Positions 7,611-16,537 of a DNA stretch of 50,182 nucleotides are shown in pieces. The stretch lies in the NCBI GenBank assembly GCA_002328035.1, contig DCVL01000045.1, positions 1-50,182 on the forward strand, in the 5' to 3' direction. A model generated the notes under the pieces. It was not told the origin of the DNA. It worked only from the letters and a program-made list of their open reading frames with translations, and did not search any database. The translations under genes and the position numbers were made by a program. Numbering within the stretch: position 1 is the stretch's first letter; every line of letters begins with the position of its first letter. This DNA is from Geobacter sp. UBA2189. Its GTDB lineage: Bacteria > Desulfobacterota > Desulfuromonadia > Geobacterales > Pseudopelobacteraceae.

Positions 7611-9398
7611 TTAGCCGGTTATTGATATAACCTCATCATATGTTGTAATACCCTCAATCATTTTTCTTATGGCAAGCTGACGAAGTGAAAGGAAGCCATC
7701 CTGTTCAGCCACCTGTATCAGGCTAGCAACATCTATCTTATCGCTCACCACAGCCTTGATTCTGTCATTTAATTCCAATACCTCAAAAATTCCTGTACGC
7801 CCCTTATACCCCGTACCACGACATTCCTTGCAACCCTCCCCTTCATAGACCGTTAATGAGGATTCAGAAATCTGCAGATAACGCAACTGTTCCTCTGAAA
7901 GCTCTCGAGGCACCTTGCAATGAGGACAGATCCTTCGTAAAAGTCGCTGTGCAATTATCCCAACTATGGTTGCCTTAATCAGGTAAGATGGCACTCCCAG
8001 ATCAAGAAGACGGGCAATGGAAGATGGAGAATCATTTGTATGCAGTGTTGACAGGACAAGATGCCCTGTAAGTGCGGCCTGTACAGCATTTTCGGCTGTT
8101 TCTTCATCCCTTATTTCACCAACCATGACAATATCAGGATCCTGACGCAATACGGTGCGGAGAATGTTTCCAAATGTCACTCCAATGCTCTGTTGAACCG
8201 ATATCTGGTTAAATTCCTCCATTACCATCTCTATCGGATCCTCAATTGTAACTATATTTACCTCCGGAGATGACAGGTTGCGCAACGTAGAGTAGAGAGT
8301 GGTCGTCTTGCCCGAACCTGTAGGGCCGGTAACCAGTATTATACCGTTTGGCCTATGGATAAAGCTGTTATAAAGGGCGTACTCCCTGGCATAAAAGCCG
8401 ATTGAGTCGAGTTCCTGAAAGAGGATGTCAGGATCAAATATCCGGATTACAACCTTTTCACCAAAGGCGGTTGGAACTGTCGAAACCCTCAACTCAACCT
8501 CTTTGTTGCTGTGTGAAGTTTTTATGCGGCCATCCTGAGGGCGACGTTTTTCAGCCAGATCCATCCTGGAAAGGATCTTTATTCTGGATACAATTGGTGC
8601 GTGCAGAGGCTTTGGAAGAAGATGTATGTTATGAAGAAGCCCGTCCAATCTGAAACGGATGAGACATTTTTCCCGTTTGGGCTCTATATGTATATCACTG
8701 GCCTTCTGATCAAAGGCATATGAAAGCAGGAAATCAACAGCTGATATTACATGACGATCGTTACCTTCAAGCTCATGTTCACCTTTCAACTTGAAGAGCT
8801 GTTCAAGATTTCCAAGATCTATGGTTGACGAGGAATCCGCCTCAGCTGCCGCTACAGAAGCCCTGAACCCATAAAATTCACGAAGAATCTTCTGTATATC
8901 AGAGCATGAACTAAGGACACGCTTAATCTTTATTCTATGGGCAACGGCAAAATCCTGCAAAACCTCATCATTAAAGGGATCTGCAACAGCAATTGTCAGC
9001 TCGTTATCACCTATAGCCACGGGAACTATCAGATGTTTCAAGGCAAATGGGCGTGGTATATGGGATGTTACAACATCAAGATCCAGTCTTAGAGGGTCAA
9101 TTTTTAGATAGGGAATATTCAGAAAATCAGCCAGCACTTCAGTAATGGCATCTTCAGATAGTATTCTGCCGTTTCCACCTGGAGTCTCAAAATTAAAAGA
9201 GGCAAGCACCTGAGCCGGTGAGGGAGTTTCACCACCTTTATGAAGACGCCTGCCAGCTGCCTGAGACCCTGCACTAAGCCTTGCCTCCTGCACTTTGCCT
9301 CTGGTAAGCACAACTGCCCTCTGTTCGGCAGAGAGCAGTTGTCGCTCAAACAACAAGGCAGAGAGATATTCCAGTGTCAGTTTAGGTCGTTCTGCCAT
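7611..9398 (-). CDS. GspE/PulE/PilB-family secretion or pilus assembly ATPase
   Basis: The protein has 595 residues from ATG 9398 (a TTG at 9407 is the alternative). The N-terminal type II secretion E domain spans roughly 85-170 and the hexameric ATPase roughly 215-590. Visible are Walker A GPTGSGKT (358-365), the Asp box around 385-395, Walker B DIVMVGEIRD (422-431), the His box (TLHTND) and a zinc-binding tetracysteine C491/C494...C523/C526. It would power pseudopilin or pilin polymerisation at the inner membrane. No gspF or pilin genes adjoin, so type II secretion versus type IV pilus cannot be decided. It follows a small membrane protein gene on the same strand. Confidence 0.9.
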   Translation of the reverse strand: MAERPKLTLEYLSALLFERQLLSAEQRAVVLTRGKVQEARLSAGSQAAGRRLHKGGETPSPAQVLASFNFETPGGNGRILSEDAITEVLADFLNIPYLKIDPLRLDLDVVTSHIPRPFALKHLIVPVAIGDNELTIAVADPFNDEVLQDFAVAHRIKIKRVLSSCSDIQKILREFYGFRASVAAAEADSSSTIDLGNLEQLFKLKGEHELEGNDRHVISAVDFLLSYAFDQKASDIHIEPKREKCLIRFRLDGLLHNIHLLPKPLHAPIVSRIKILSRMDLAEKRRPQDGRIKTSHSNKEVELRVSTVPTAFGEKVVIRIFDPDILFQELDSIGFYAREYALYNSFIHRPNGIILVTGPTGSGKTTTLYSTLRNLSSPEVNIVTIEDPIEMVMEEFNQISVQQSIGVTFGNILRTVLRQDPDIVMVGEIRDEETAENAVQAALTGHLVLSTLHTNDSPSSIARLLDLGVPSYLIKATIVGIIAQRLLRRICPHCKVPRELSEEQLRYLQISESSLTVYEGEGCKECRGTGYKGRTGIFEVLELNDRIKAVVSDKIDVASLIQVAEQDGFLSLRQLAIRKMIEGITTYDEVISITG

Positions 9399-9408
9399 TA
9401 GAACCAAT

Positions 9409-9846
9409 CTAGTTTACAAGTTTATTCTTTTTTACCGCTTCTTCTCTTTGCTGCTCAATCCTCTTGCTAACAGCATCAATTACCTGCTCTTCACTGAAAT
9501 GTGGTTTAGAGGTTATCTTCGGCATATCAATACCAGCATTTTCAGCCGCTGCAGCAGCCATCTGTTCCTGTTTTGCAAGAGCCTCTATAACGTGTTTCTT
9601 CTGCTCTTCATAATAGATGCTGTCCTTTGCCAGCTCCATGGAGCTTTTAATAAGACCGCGTAGCGTAAAGAGTAAAAGCAAAAGTGGCACGATATCTTCA
9701 GGCCAGTAATCAAAGTCCCGTTCACACATCATTGTACCGGCCAGAAGACCGGCAGAAGCCATCAAAGCCCCAAAAAGATTTCCCAAAAAACGAAACTCAG
9801 CGCCCTCAGAATAGCCTTCCTGTGTATTATTTTGTTTCTTGGCCAT
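9409..9846 (-). CDS. Small membrane protein with C-terminal coiled coil
   Basis: The protein has 145 residues from the ATG (MAKKQ) preceded by GGGGA. Two hydrophobic segments (about 23-42 LFGALMASAGLLAGTMM and 55-70 IVPLLLLLFTLRG) flank a short acidic loop (ERDFDYWPED). A charged, alanine/glutamine-rich helical tail, probably coiled coil and cytoplasmic, follows. It ends 10 bp before the ATPase start, so the two are probably cotranscribed. I do not recognise a family; a membrane adaptor for the ATPase is a guess. Confidence 0.65.
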   Translation of the reverse strand: MAKKQNNTQEGYSEGAEFRFLGNLFGALMASAGLLAGTMMCERDFDYWPEDIVPLLLLLFTLRGLIKSSMELAKDSIYYEEQKKHVIEALAKQEQMAAAAAENAGIDMPKITSKPHFSEEQVIDAVSKRIEQQREEAVKKNKLVN

Positions 9847-9999
9847 AATTAAATCCCCAGAAGAGCACAAGTCAAACAAAAGAGAAAGCCAGATGTCCTA
9901 TATGCTCAAATCAGATGATATTTACTTTTTCGGCAGAAGCATCATGCAACTTGTGCTGTTATGAATTTCTGAAGTTTATATCAGGTCAGGGGTTGAGGC

Positions 10000-10338
10000 T
10001 CACAATTCAGCCAAAGCCTCGGCAGCAGTATTTTTTATATGTAAAATCTCCATAAAACCTGAAACATGAAAAACTTCCGCTACAATGCCGTATAAGCCAC
10101 ATATAATGAGACCGCGTCTTTTCTGTAACTCTTTGGCAACAGTCAGCACAGCTCGCAGCCCTGCACTGCTGATATAGGTAAGAGAACTTAAATCAATAAT
10201 TATCCGCTCAGCTCCAAGTTCAATCAAATGATCGGCCCACTCTTCAAAACAAGGAACACTCTCTGCGTTCATACGCCCATTCAAAAATCCTATAATCAAG
10301 CCTCCGGTAATTTTTTCAACTATTTCAAACGATTTCAT
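10000..10338 (-). CDS. STAS-domain anti-sigma factor antagonist
   Basis: The protein has 112 residues forming one STAS domain. The strand-turn-helix IIIDLSSLTYISSAGLRAVL carries the phosphorylatable serine (S58, or S57) in the ISSAGL motif, as in SpoIIAA/RsbV. Such proteins release a partner when dephosphorylated by a PP2C phosphatase and are silenced by an RsbW-type kinase. No kinase or phosphatase is adjacent; the nearest in the window are at 39677-43809, which have their own STAS partner. This one may act in a separate switch or respond to the same phosphatase. Confidence 0.85.
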   Translation of the reverse strand: MKSFEIVEKITGGLIIGFLNGRMNAESVPCFEEWADHLIELGAERIIIDLSSLTYISSAGLRAVLTVAKELQKRRGLIICGLYGIVAEVFHVSGFMEILHIKNTAAEALAEL

Positions 10339-10385
10339 AAAAGCTCCATATATTAAATATCTGTTTTATATTTAAAAGATTCAGG

Positions 10386-11141
10386 TTACATCCCGTCATT
10401 CATAAGTTCGCTCATGAGCAAAGCTTCACGTTCAATATCAAATATCCAGTAGATGCCATTATGCGGATCAAACCACAACTCCATATACAACAGTTTTGCA
10501 TTTAGCCACCTTACATCCAGAGGCCTTTTAGCAAAAGCCGGCACGCTGATCTTGAGTGCTGTCTGACTGCCACGTAGCACAACAAGATTTTCAGTGCCAC
10601 GTTCTTTTGCGGCTGAATAAAAACCAACTGGAGCAGCAACTTCTCCTGTAAGCCGTGATGGCGGAATCCGTTCTATCCTGCTTATACGAAGTAATCCATC
10701 ATCATCGGATCTTTTGAATAGTGGCTGATAGTTTTTCTGCAGATTATAATCCCCCTCTTCTCCAAGGATAGATACAACAACCTCAAAGGTACGTATTGGT
10801 CGATCCTTTTTTGCCCAAGGCCTAATATAAACAAGCTGCAAACGTGTTTCTCCGGTTCCCTTTGGCTCAAATCTGAAAACGAATCTGCCTCCAGAGCCAG
10901 GACGTTCCGCATCACGCAGAAAACCTGATTCTCCCTGCATTACCAGCAGGTTCTTGTTGTATCCTGCAGCTTCCCACATATAGCCGGTTGTAGGATTGCC
11001 TTCTAGATTTAAGGTCAATATCTCTCCTTGTTGCAGTTTGACGGTTTGTCCGTTATCCCGCTCCGTAAGTTCAAGGGCATGGAGTTTTGATATAGAAAAG
11101 AACATTAATAATAATGCAATTATGACAAGGATTCTTGGCAT
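10386..11141 (-). CDS. Exported protein with chagasin-like cysteine peptidase inhibitor domain
   Basis: The protein has 251 residues from ATG 11141. A signal peptide (ILVIIALLLMFFSI) is followed by a domain at about residues 25-125 with all three chagasin/I42 loops: NPTTGY (49-54), GSGG (82-85) and RPW (107-109). These insert into the active site of papain-like peptidases. The remaining ~125 residues form a second, unrecognised domain rich in tryptophan and aromatic residues (MELWFDPHNGIYWIF). Single-domain inhibitors are about 110 residues, so the C-terminal half is an addition. Likely periplasmic. Inhibition is inferred from motifs only. Confidence 0.78.
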   Translation of the reverse strand: MPRILVIIALLLMFFSISKLHALELTERDNGQTVKLQQGEILTLNLEGNPTTGYMWEAAGYNKNLLVMQGESGFLRDAERPGSGGRFVFRFEPKGTGETRLQLVYIRPWAKKDRPIRTFEVVVSILGEEGDYNLQKNYQPLFKRSDDDGLLRISRIERIPPSRLTGEVAAPVGFYSAAKERGTENLVVLRGSQTALKISVPAFAKRPLDVRWLNAKLLYMELWFDPHNGIYWIFDIEREALLMSELMNDGM

Positions 11142-11314
11142 TTTAATCTCCCATAAAAAACCAGATAATATCACACTTGATCAACGTAAATCAGATTTTA
11201 CCAGTTTAACAGAAAAAGAGATATCTGCAATGAATCAAGATAGCGATTCATAATTGTTTTGAAAGGCTTTTTTATTTGCCTCAAGGCAGTAATAACGGTA
11301 TTCTTGTCCGCCAA

Positions 11315-11776
11315 ATGTTGATAATCCGTAAAATGACAGAGGATGATCTTGATGCAGTTCTTGCCATTGAACAGGCATGTTTTCCTCGCGCCTGGATCAA
11401 AGAACACTTTATTGCAGAGATAGTGTCAGATTATGGAACCGCAGTTGTAGCTGACAAGGATGGCCAAATAGCAGGTTATCTAATTCTTTCTGTCCTTTTT
11501 GATGAAGCAGAGATTCTAAATGTAGCTGTTAATCCCGTACTACATGGAAACGGTATAGGTGAAATGCTTGTCAGATGGAGCCTTAAAGAATCGTTAAAAG
11601 AGAGAGCTACCATCATCCGCCTTGAAGTACGAACAACCAGTTTCCCCGCTATAACCCTCTACAAAAAATTAGGGTTTATTCCCACGGGGTTTCGAAAATC
11701 CTATTATGAAAATGGTACCGATGCACTGTTGATGGAGAAAAACCTCGCTGAGGAGGAGATGTTACATGCAGTTTAA
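11315..11776 (+). CDS. rimI: Ribosomal protein alanine N-acetyltransferase (RimI-like)
   Basis: The protein has 153 residues from ATG 11315; an in-frame TTG at 11276 is possible and neither has a clear ribosome site. It has the GNAT fold: an N-terminal IRKMTEDDLDAVLAIEQACF typical of RimI, the strand LNVAVNP, the acetyl-CoA loop HGNGIGEML and a C-terminal YYENGTDALLM tail matching the usual YYxxGxDALxM. RimI acetylates the N-terminal alanine of S18. Its 3' end overlaps pyrK by 11 bp, so it is the first gene of a plus-strand operon with pyrK, pyrD and probably the channel and HD genes. Confidence 0.88.
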   Translation: MLIIRKMTEDDLDAVLAIEQACFPRAWIKEHFIAEIVSDYGTAVVADKDGQIAGYLILSVLFDEAEILNVAVNPVLHGNGIGEMLVRWSLKESLKERATIIRLEVRTTSFPAITLYKKLGFIPTGFRKSYYENGTDALLMEKNLAEEEMLHAV

Positions 11777-12587
11777 ATCAATGATAATTGATAACGTGGA
11801 GGTTTCACCAGGCTACTGGCGGATGCGTATGACTGCACCTCCTGAATTAATGGAAGCTCACCCCGGACAGTTTGTTATGGTGAGGGTCAGTCAATCCATT
11901 GACCCGCTGATAAGACGACCTTTTGGTATCTTTGATATCGGCCTTTATCAACCTGCATACACTGGAGCAGCCTTACAGTCTTATTTTGAGATCCTGTATA
12001 AAGTTTTGGGAAAAGGGACTGGGATGCTATCAGAGCTGCATGAGACTGATCTTATCGATATACTTGGACCTTTGGGCAAGGGTTTTGACAAAGGCTCTGC
12101 GGGTGAGGAAAAACTTATTGTCGGGGGTGGCGTAGGACTGGCTCCCCTCTATCTTCTGGCCAAAGAATTGGTAAAAGATTCACCGGTACGCCTGTTCGCC
12201 GGTGGTAAAACCAAAGATGATGTTCTTTGCATAACCGAGTTTGAACGACTTGGTGTTGAATGCTACACCGCCACAGAGGATGGGTCACTCGGAGAATGCG
12301 GACTGGTGACCGATGTACTTGAATGCCGTCTGGACAGCACTGCCAACAAAGGAAGAATCTTTGCCTGCGGCCCTCACGGCATGCTGAAGGCGGTGGCCGC
12401 TATAGGCAAAAAACGTAACCTGCCTACACAGGTTTCACTTGAAGGATATATGGCCTGTGGGATGGGAGCCTGTCTTGGCTGTGTCCGCCAGGGGTCGGAA
12501 CATACTCCTGAAACCCCTGATTACCGTTGTGTATGCACAGAAGGGCCTGTCTTTGAGGCAAACGATCTGAAATGGGAGGGAAACTGA
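11766..12587 (+). CDS. pyrK: Dihydroorotate dehydrogenase electron transfer subunit PyrK
   Basis: The protein has 273 residues. It carries the FAD-binding RRPFGIFD motif (50-57), a GGGVGLAPL nucleotide-binding loop (120-128) and a C-terminal [2Fe-2S] site, C231, C236, C239 and C257 (CGMGACLGC then CTEGP). PyrK passes electrons from PyrD's FMN to NAD+ and is diagnostic of class 1B dihydroorotate dehydrogenase. GGAGG precedes the ATG, inside the end of rimI. pyrD starts one base after its stop, consistent with the PyrD2-PyrK2 heterotetramer. Confidence 0.95.
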   Translation: MQFKSMIIDNVEVSPGYWRMRMTAPPELMEAHPGQFVMVRVSQSIDPLIRRPFGIFDIGLYQPAYTGAALQSYFEILYKVLGKGTGMLSELHETDLIDILGPLGKGFDKGSAGEEKLIVGGGVGLAPLYLLAKELVKDSPVRLFAGGKTKDDVLCITEFERLGVECYTATEDGSLGECGLVTDVLECRLDSTANKGRIFACGPHGMLKAVAAIGKKRNLPTQVSLEGYMACGMGACLGCVRQGSEHTPETPDYRCVCTEGPVFEANDLKWEGN

Positions 12588-12588
12588 C

Positions 12589-13503
12589 ATGAAGCCAGAT
12601 ATGTCTGTTGAGATTGCCGGACTCAAGTTGCGAAATCCGGTTATGACCGCCTCCGGCACCTTTGGCTATGGTGAGGAATTTAGCCAGTACGTTGATCTGG
12701 AGAAGATAGGTGCATTTGTTACCAAAGGATTGTCACTAAAGCCGAGGGCAGGGAATCCTACCCCCCGCCTAGTTGAAACTCCGGGCGGAATGCTTAATGC
12801 CATTGGTCTTCAAAATGTTGGTATTGATGCATTTATAGCCAAGAAGATTCCGTTTTTCCGAACTGTTAATACTCCGGCAATAGCAAACTTTTTTGGTTCT
12901 ACTCCTGAAGAATATGCCGAAATGGCCGCCCGGCTAAATTCAATATCAGAGGTTAGCGCCCTTGAGGTAAATATCTCATGCCCCAATGTCAAACAGGGCG
13001 GAATAGTATTTGGCACCGATCCAGCTTCGGCTGTATCGGTTGTTGCAGCATGCCGCAATGCTACAAAAAAACCGCTTATAGTCAAGCTATCACCTAATGT
13101 CACTGATATTGTACAGATGGCTCTTGCCTGTGAAGGGGCAGGCGCTGATGCTCTATCCGTTATAAACACACTCACAGGGATGGCAATTGATCTGGAGAAA
13201 CGCCGACCTGTACTGGCAAATATCACCGGCGGCCTATCTGGACCTGCAATAAAACCTATAGCTTTAAGGATGGTTTGGCAGGTGGCAAAGGCTGTAAAAA
13301 TTCCAGTGATTGGTATTGGCGGAATTATGAATGCCACTGACGCCCTGGAGTTTATGCTTGCAGGAGCAACAGCCATACAGATAGGCACAGCCAGCTTTGT
13401 TAACCCTGGCTCAGCGCAGGAGATAGCTTTGGGAATGGAAAATTGGCTTGCAGAACGAAACATTGCTGATATTAAAACCATTATTGGCGCACTGGAGAAC
13501 TAG
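12589..13503 (+). CDS. pyrD: Dihydroorotate dehydrogenase, class 1B catalytic subunit
   Basis: The protein has 304 residues. The N-terminal AGLKLRNPVMTASGTFGYG is the FMN-phosphate/substrate region. The catalytic base is C131 in NISCPNVKQGG, the cysteine typical of class 1 enzymes (class 2 uses serine). GIGGIMNATDA and GATAIQIGTA bind the FMN phosphate. It is cytosolic, oxidises dihydroorotate to orotate and is coupled with PyrK. It lies apart from the main pyr cluster at 26698-38310, where no pyrD is found, so the two loci complement each other. Confidence 0.96.
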   Translation: MKPDMSVEIAGLKLRNPVMTASGTFGYGEEFSQYVDLEKIGAFVTKGLSLKPRAGNPTPRLVETPGGMLNAIGLQNVGIDAFIAKKIPFFRTVNTPAIANFFGSTPEEYAEMAARLNSISEVSALEVNISCPNVKQGGIVFGTDPASAVSVVAACRNATKKPLIVKLSPNVTDIVQMALACEGAGADALSVINTLTGMAIDLEKRRPVLANITGGLSGPAIKPIALRMVWQVAKAVKIPVIGIGGIMNATDALEFMLAGATAIQIGTASFVNPGSAQEIALGMENWLAERNIADIKTIIGALEN

Positions 13504-13506
13504 GGG

Positions 13507-15045
13507 ATGGCTGCTGGCACACAACAGGCAATGCAACAGGAGATTCTCTCTCTTGTTGACCTAAATTTTTTTCTGGTCAACAAGCTGCTTGTACTTGTGG
13601 CAGTTTTTTTGTTTTTTATCACCGTAACCATTGTTCGCCGGATTCAGGGGAAACAACTCTCAAACCTGGCGCCTACAGCCCTGAAACTCTCGGTTATCGG
13701 CCTAGTGCTGTTATATTTTGAGGCAACACTCACGGGCTATCCAAACTATAGCCTTATACTCACCCGTATCCAGAGCGTAATTGTCCTTATCTGCCTTGCC
13801 AAGTTATTGATCTACATACTGGTTGATATGGTTCTATCCCTGCGGAGGCACGGCGATGTACCGATGCTGCTAAGGGATGCCATAAGGCTTATTGTCTATC
13901 TTCTGGCCGGCATTGCTTCTCTCCGTCTTGTATTTCAGATAGATATTTCCGCTATTATAACCACAACAACCGTTCTCACCGCAGCTATAGCTTTTGCAAT
14001 GCAGACTACTCTTTCAAACGCCTTTTACGGCTTTACAGTACAGATTGATCCTCTTATGACACGCGGCAACTGGATATCAGTGCCGGAGAAGAATCTGTTC
14101 GGCGAGATAGTAAACGTTGGATTTCGTTACATTACCCTCCGTACACTTGACAACAATCAGGTGCTTGTACCAAATACCGTTGCTGTTCAGAGTGTGATTG
14201 TCACTCACGGTTCCTCCAAGGAAAATGCACAACAGCGCTCCGCGCTAACCCTTAATATAGGCTTGCCATATGAACTGCCTCCTGAGCAGGCAAAAAAGAT
14301 CCTTATGGGGGTGATGCAAGATGAATCTCTTCTTCTTGCTGAACCTGCACCTTTGATCCGTCTGCAGAGCATGAACGACAGCAGCATCATCTACCAGCTT
14401 AGATTCTGGCTCGTAGATCCTGCAGAGCGCAACCACGCTATTTCTGAACTTCAGACCAAGGTATGGTATGCTGTAAACCGTGCAGGATGGAGCTTTCCAT
14501 TCCCACATCGTCAGATACTTACCGGAACACCCAAAGAATCCTTTCCCAACCAGAAAGAACGGATCATCTCCGGCCTGCGTCAATCTCACCTGTTTGATCT
14601 GCTTACCCCTGACGAATTGAGACATTGCGCTGATTGTGCGCTTCTTCGTGTGTTTGCACCCGGAGAGGTCGTTGTTAAGCAGGGAGATGAAGGAAGTTCG
14701 CTATTTTTTGTGCTAAATGGGAAATTGATTGTTTATATTGATGAAACTGAAGTAGCCACTCTTAAAATAGGCCGGATGTTCGGAGAGGCCTCTCTTCTTA
14801 GCGGTGAGCCGAGGACGGCAACAGTCAGGGCAGCTACAGAAGCCATCCTTGCAGAACTTCCAAAATCCGCCATTGCAGAGCTTCTGAACACAAACGAAAA
14901 ACTGCTTGAAAGCCTGGCTGAAGCGCTAACAAGACATTCAGAAAACAACAGAAAACAGCTTGAATCTATAAATGAAAAATCCTCCGATACACGAAGTAAT
15001 ATTGATTATCTTAAACGTCTGCGTGACTTCTTTGGAAAGGGATAA
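13507..15045 (+). CDS. MscS-family channel with C-terminal cyclic nucleotide-binding domain
   Basis: The protein has 512 residues. About four to five membrane helices lie within residues 15-180. The pore helix and beta domain follow, recognisable by IAFAMQTTLSNAFYGFTVQIDPLMTRGNWI at roughly 157-190 (quoted piecewise: AIAFAMQTTLSNAFYG, then TRGNWI). A CAP_ED/cNMP domain spans about 365-480, with the phosphate-binding cassette FGEASLLSGEPRTATV. This is the architecture of bacterial cyclic-nucleotide-gated MscS homologues, which respond poorly to tension and may open on cAMP. It starts 3 bp after pyrD and is followed 3 bp later by the HD gene. The actual ligand is not predictable. Confidence 0.88.
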   Translation: MAAGTQQAMQQEILSLVDLNFFLVNKLLVLVAVFLFFITVTIVRRIQGKQLSNLAPTALKLSVIGLVLLYFEATLTGYPNYSLILTRIQSVIVLICLAKLLIYILVDMVLSLRRHGDVPMLLRDAIRLIVYLLAGIASLRLVFQIDISAIITTTTVLTAAIAFAMQTTLSNAFYGFTVQIDPLMTRGNWISVPEKNLFGEIVNVGFRYITLRTLDNNQVLVPNTVAVQSVIVTHGSSKENAQQRSALTLNIGLPYELPPEQAKKILMGVMQDESLLLAEPAPLIRLQSMNDSSIIYQLRFWLVDPAERNHAISELQTKVWYAVNRAGWSFPFPHRQILTGTPKESFPNQKERIISGLRQSHLFDLLTPDELRHCADCALLRVFAPGEVVVKQGDEGSSLFFVLNGKLIVYIDETEVATLKIGRMFGEASLLSGEPRTATVRAATEAILAELPKSAIAELLNTNEKLLESLAEALTRHSENNRKQLESINEKSSDTRSNIDYLKRLRDFFGKG

Positions 15046-15048
15046 TCG

Positions 15049-15594
15049 ATGCTGGCAGTGGAGGAACTATTAAAAAAATACTGTCGTTCAAAAACGGTCG
15101 AAATTCTTATGACTCATGGCAGAATGGTTGCAGGAAAGGCTCTGGGCGCCTGTTCAGCAGTAGATGCTGATCCTGAAACCCGCCGTCTTGTAATTGAGGC
15201 TTCATACCTGCATGACATAGGGGTATGCAAGGTGGATGCACCTGATATCGATTGCCACGGAGCAGATCCTTATATCCGCCACGGTATATTGGGACGTGAG
15301 ATACTAGAGTCAGAAGGACTTCTGATGCATGCAATGATTTGTGAACGTCATACAGGGGTAGGAATCACAAAAGATGATATTAAAACCCAGAATCTTCCTC
15401 TACCAGAAAGGGATATGATTCCTGAAACTCTGGCTGAAAGGATTATCTGTTATGCGGATCTCTTTTATTCAAAAAATCCGGATAAGCTGGATAAAGAAAA
15501 ATCGGTTGAGAAGATTAGAAAGAGCCTGTCAAGGTTTGGAAACAAGAAGGTAGCAATTTTTGATGCCTGGCATCGTGAGTTTAACATTGGATAA
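15049..15594 (+). CDS. HD-domain phosphohydrolase
   Basis: The protein has 181 residues. The HD metal site is visible as H24 (MTHGRMV), H55-D56 (SYLHDIG) and downstream histidines (YIRHGILG, CERHTGVG), with a late aspartate in CYADLFYS, as in TIGR00295-type HD proteins. A nucleotide or related phosphoester substrate is expected. It follows the cyclic-nucleotide-domain channel by 3 bp; a link through a shared nucleotide ligand is only a guess. It ends 27 bp before yicC. Confidence 0.8.
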   Translation: MLAVEELLKKYCRSKTVEILMTHGRMVAGKALGACSAVDADPETRRLVIEASYLHDIGVCKVDAPDIDCHGADPYIRHGILGREILESEGLLMHAMICERHTGVGITKDDIKTQNLPLPERDMIPETLAERIICYADLFYSKNPDKLDKEKSVEKIRKSLSRFGNKKVAIFDAWHREFNIG

Positions 15595-15621
15595 ATCTAA
15601 GTCATACCAAGGAGTAGAATA

Positions 15622-16497
15622 ATGATAAGGAGTATGACCGGCTACGGCAAAGGTGAATCATCTGATCAGAATGGACATTGTCTGGTTGAGATAAAGACGG
15701 TGAATAATCGCTATGGCGAGGTTTCTTTAAAGATGCCCAGAAGTTTTATGGGATATGAAAATGATGTAAGAAAGATCGTTGGGGCACGGGTAAAACGTGG
15801 CAAGGCGGATCTGTTCGTACAGTGGGAAACCTCAACAAATGAACTGGCCGTCCCATCATTGAACAATGCAGTTGCAAAGGGTTATCATCAGGCATTTCTT
15901 GATCTGGCACATGAGCTGCACGTCTCGGCAGAGATCCCGTTATCTCTTATAATCTCTCAGAAAAATGTATTGCAGGAAACGCTCACAGATGAAGAAACAG
16001 ATCTGCTGCCAACTCTGATTAAGGCAGTAAACATCGCTCTGGAAAACCTTGACGGTATGCGAATTAAGGAAGGGGAGGCATTGCAGGCAGATATGGTTGC
16101 AAGGCGCAATGAACTGGCAGGTCTGGTTAAAGATCTCAGAGAGCGTTCTCCTCAGGTAGTTGTAGAGTATCAGATCAAACTGCAGCAGAGAGTTGAAAAG
16201 CTGCTGAACGGAACAGAGATGGATCCGCAGCGACTTGCCCAAGAAGTGGCTTTACTGGCTGATAGATGCGATATTACAGAGGAACTTGTCAGGTTGGATA
16301 GTCACTTTTCTCAATTTGACGATGCCTTGAAACTAAAAGAGCCTGTAGGCCGCAAGCTTGATTTTCTTATGCAGGAGATAAACCGTGAGGTGAATACAAT
16401 CGGTTCAAAAGCCAATGATGCAGCAATCACTTCTCTGGTCGTACAGATGAAGGCAGAATTGGAAAAGATGAGGGAACAGGTGCAGAATATTGAATAG
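15622..16497 (+). CDS. yicC: YicC-family endoribonuclease
   Basis: The protein has 291 residues, the usual family length. It starts with the hallmark MIRSMTGYGKGE and ends with the conserved EINREVNTIGSKANDA and the following helix. YicC-type proteins are cytosolic endoribonucleases that act on structured or small RNAs. GGAG precedes ATG. It lies immediately upstream of gmk, the classic yicC-gmk-rpoZ order; no remA-type gene is inserted between yicC and gmk here, unlike in many relatives. Confidence 0.92.
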   Translation: MIRSMTGYGKGESSDQNGHCLVEIKTVNNRYGEVSLKMPRSFMGYENDVRKIVGARVKRGKADLFVQWETSTNELAVPSLNNAVAKGYHQAFLDLAHELHVSAEIPLSLIISQKNVLQETLTDEETDLLPTLIKAVNIALENLDGMRIKEGEALQADMVARRNELAGLVKDLRERSPQVVVEYQIKLQQRVEKLLNGTEMDPQRLAQEVALLADRCDITEELVRLDSHFSQFDDALKLKEPVGRKLDFLMQEINREVNTIGSKANDAAITSLVVQMKAELEKMREQVQNIE

Positions 16498-16537
16498 AAA
16501 TGTTGTCAGTATCTAAAAAACCAGAGGTATCAAAAAG

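Noticed and set aside
12810..13481. 223-residue open frame on the minus strand
   Set aside because: Mirror of pyrD codon usage; pyrD is complete on the plus strand.
14205..14948. Several minus-strand frames within the channel gene
   Set aside because: Shadows of the MscS-cNMP coding sequence.
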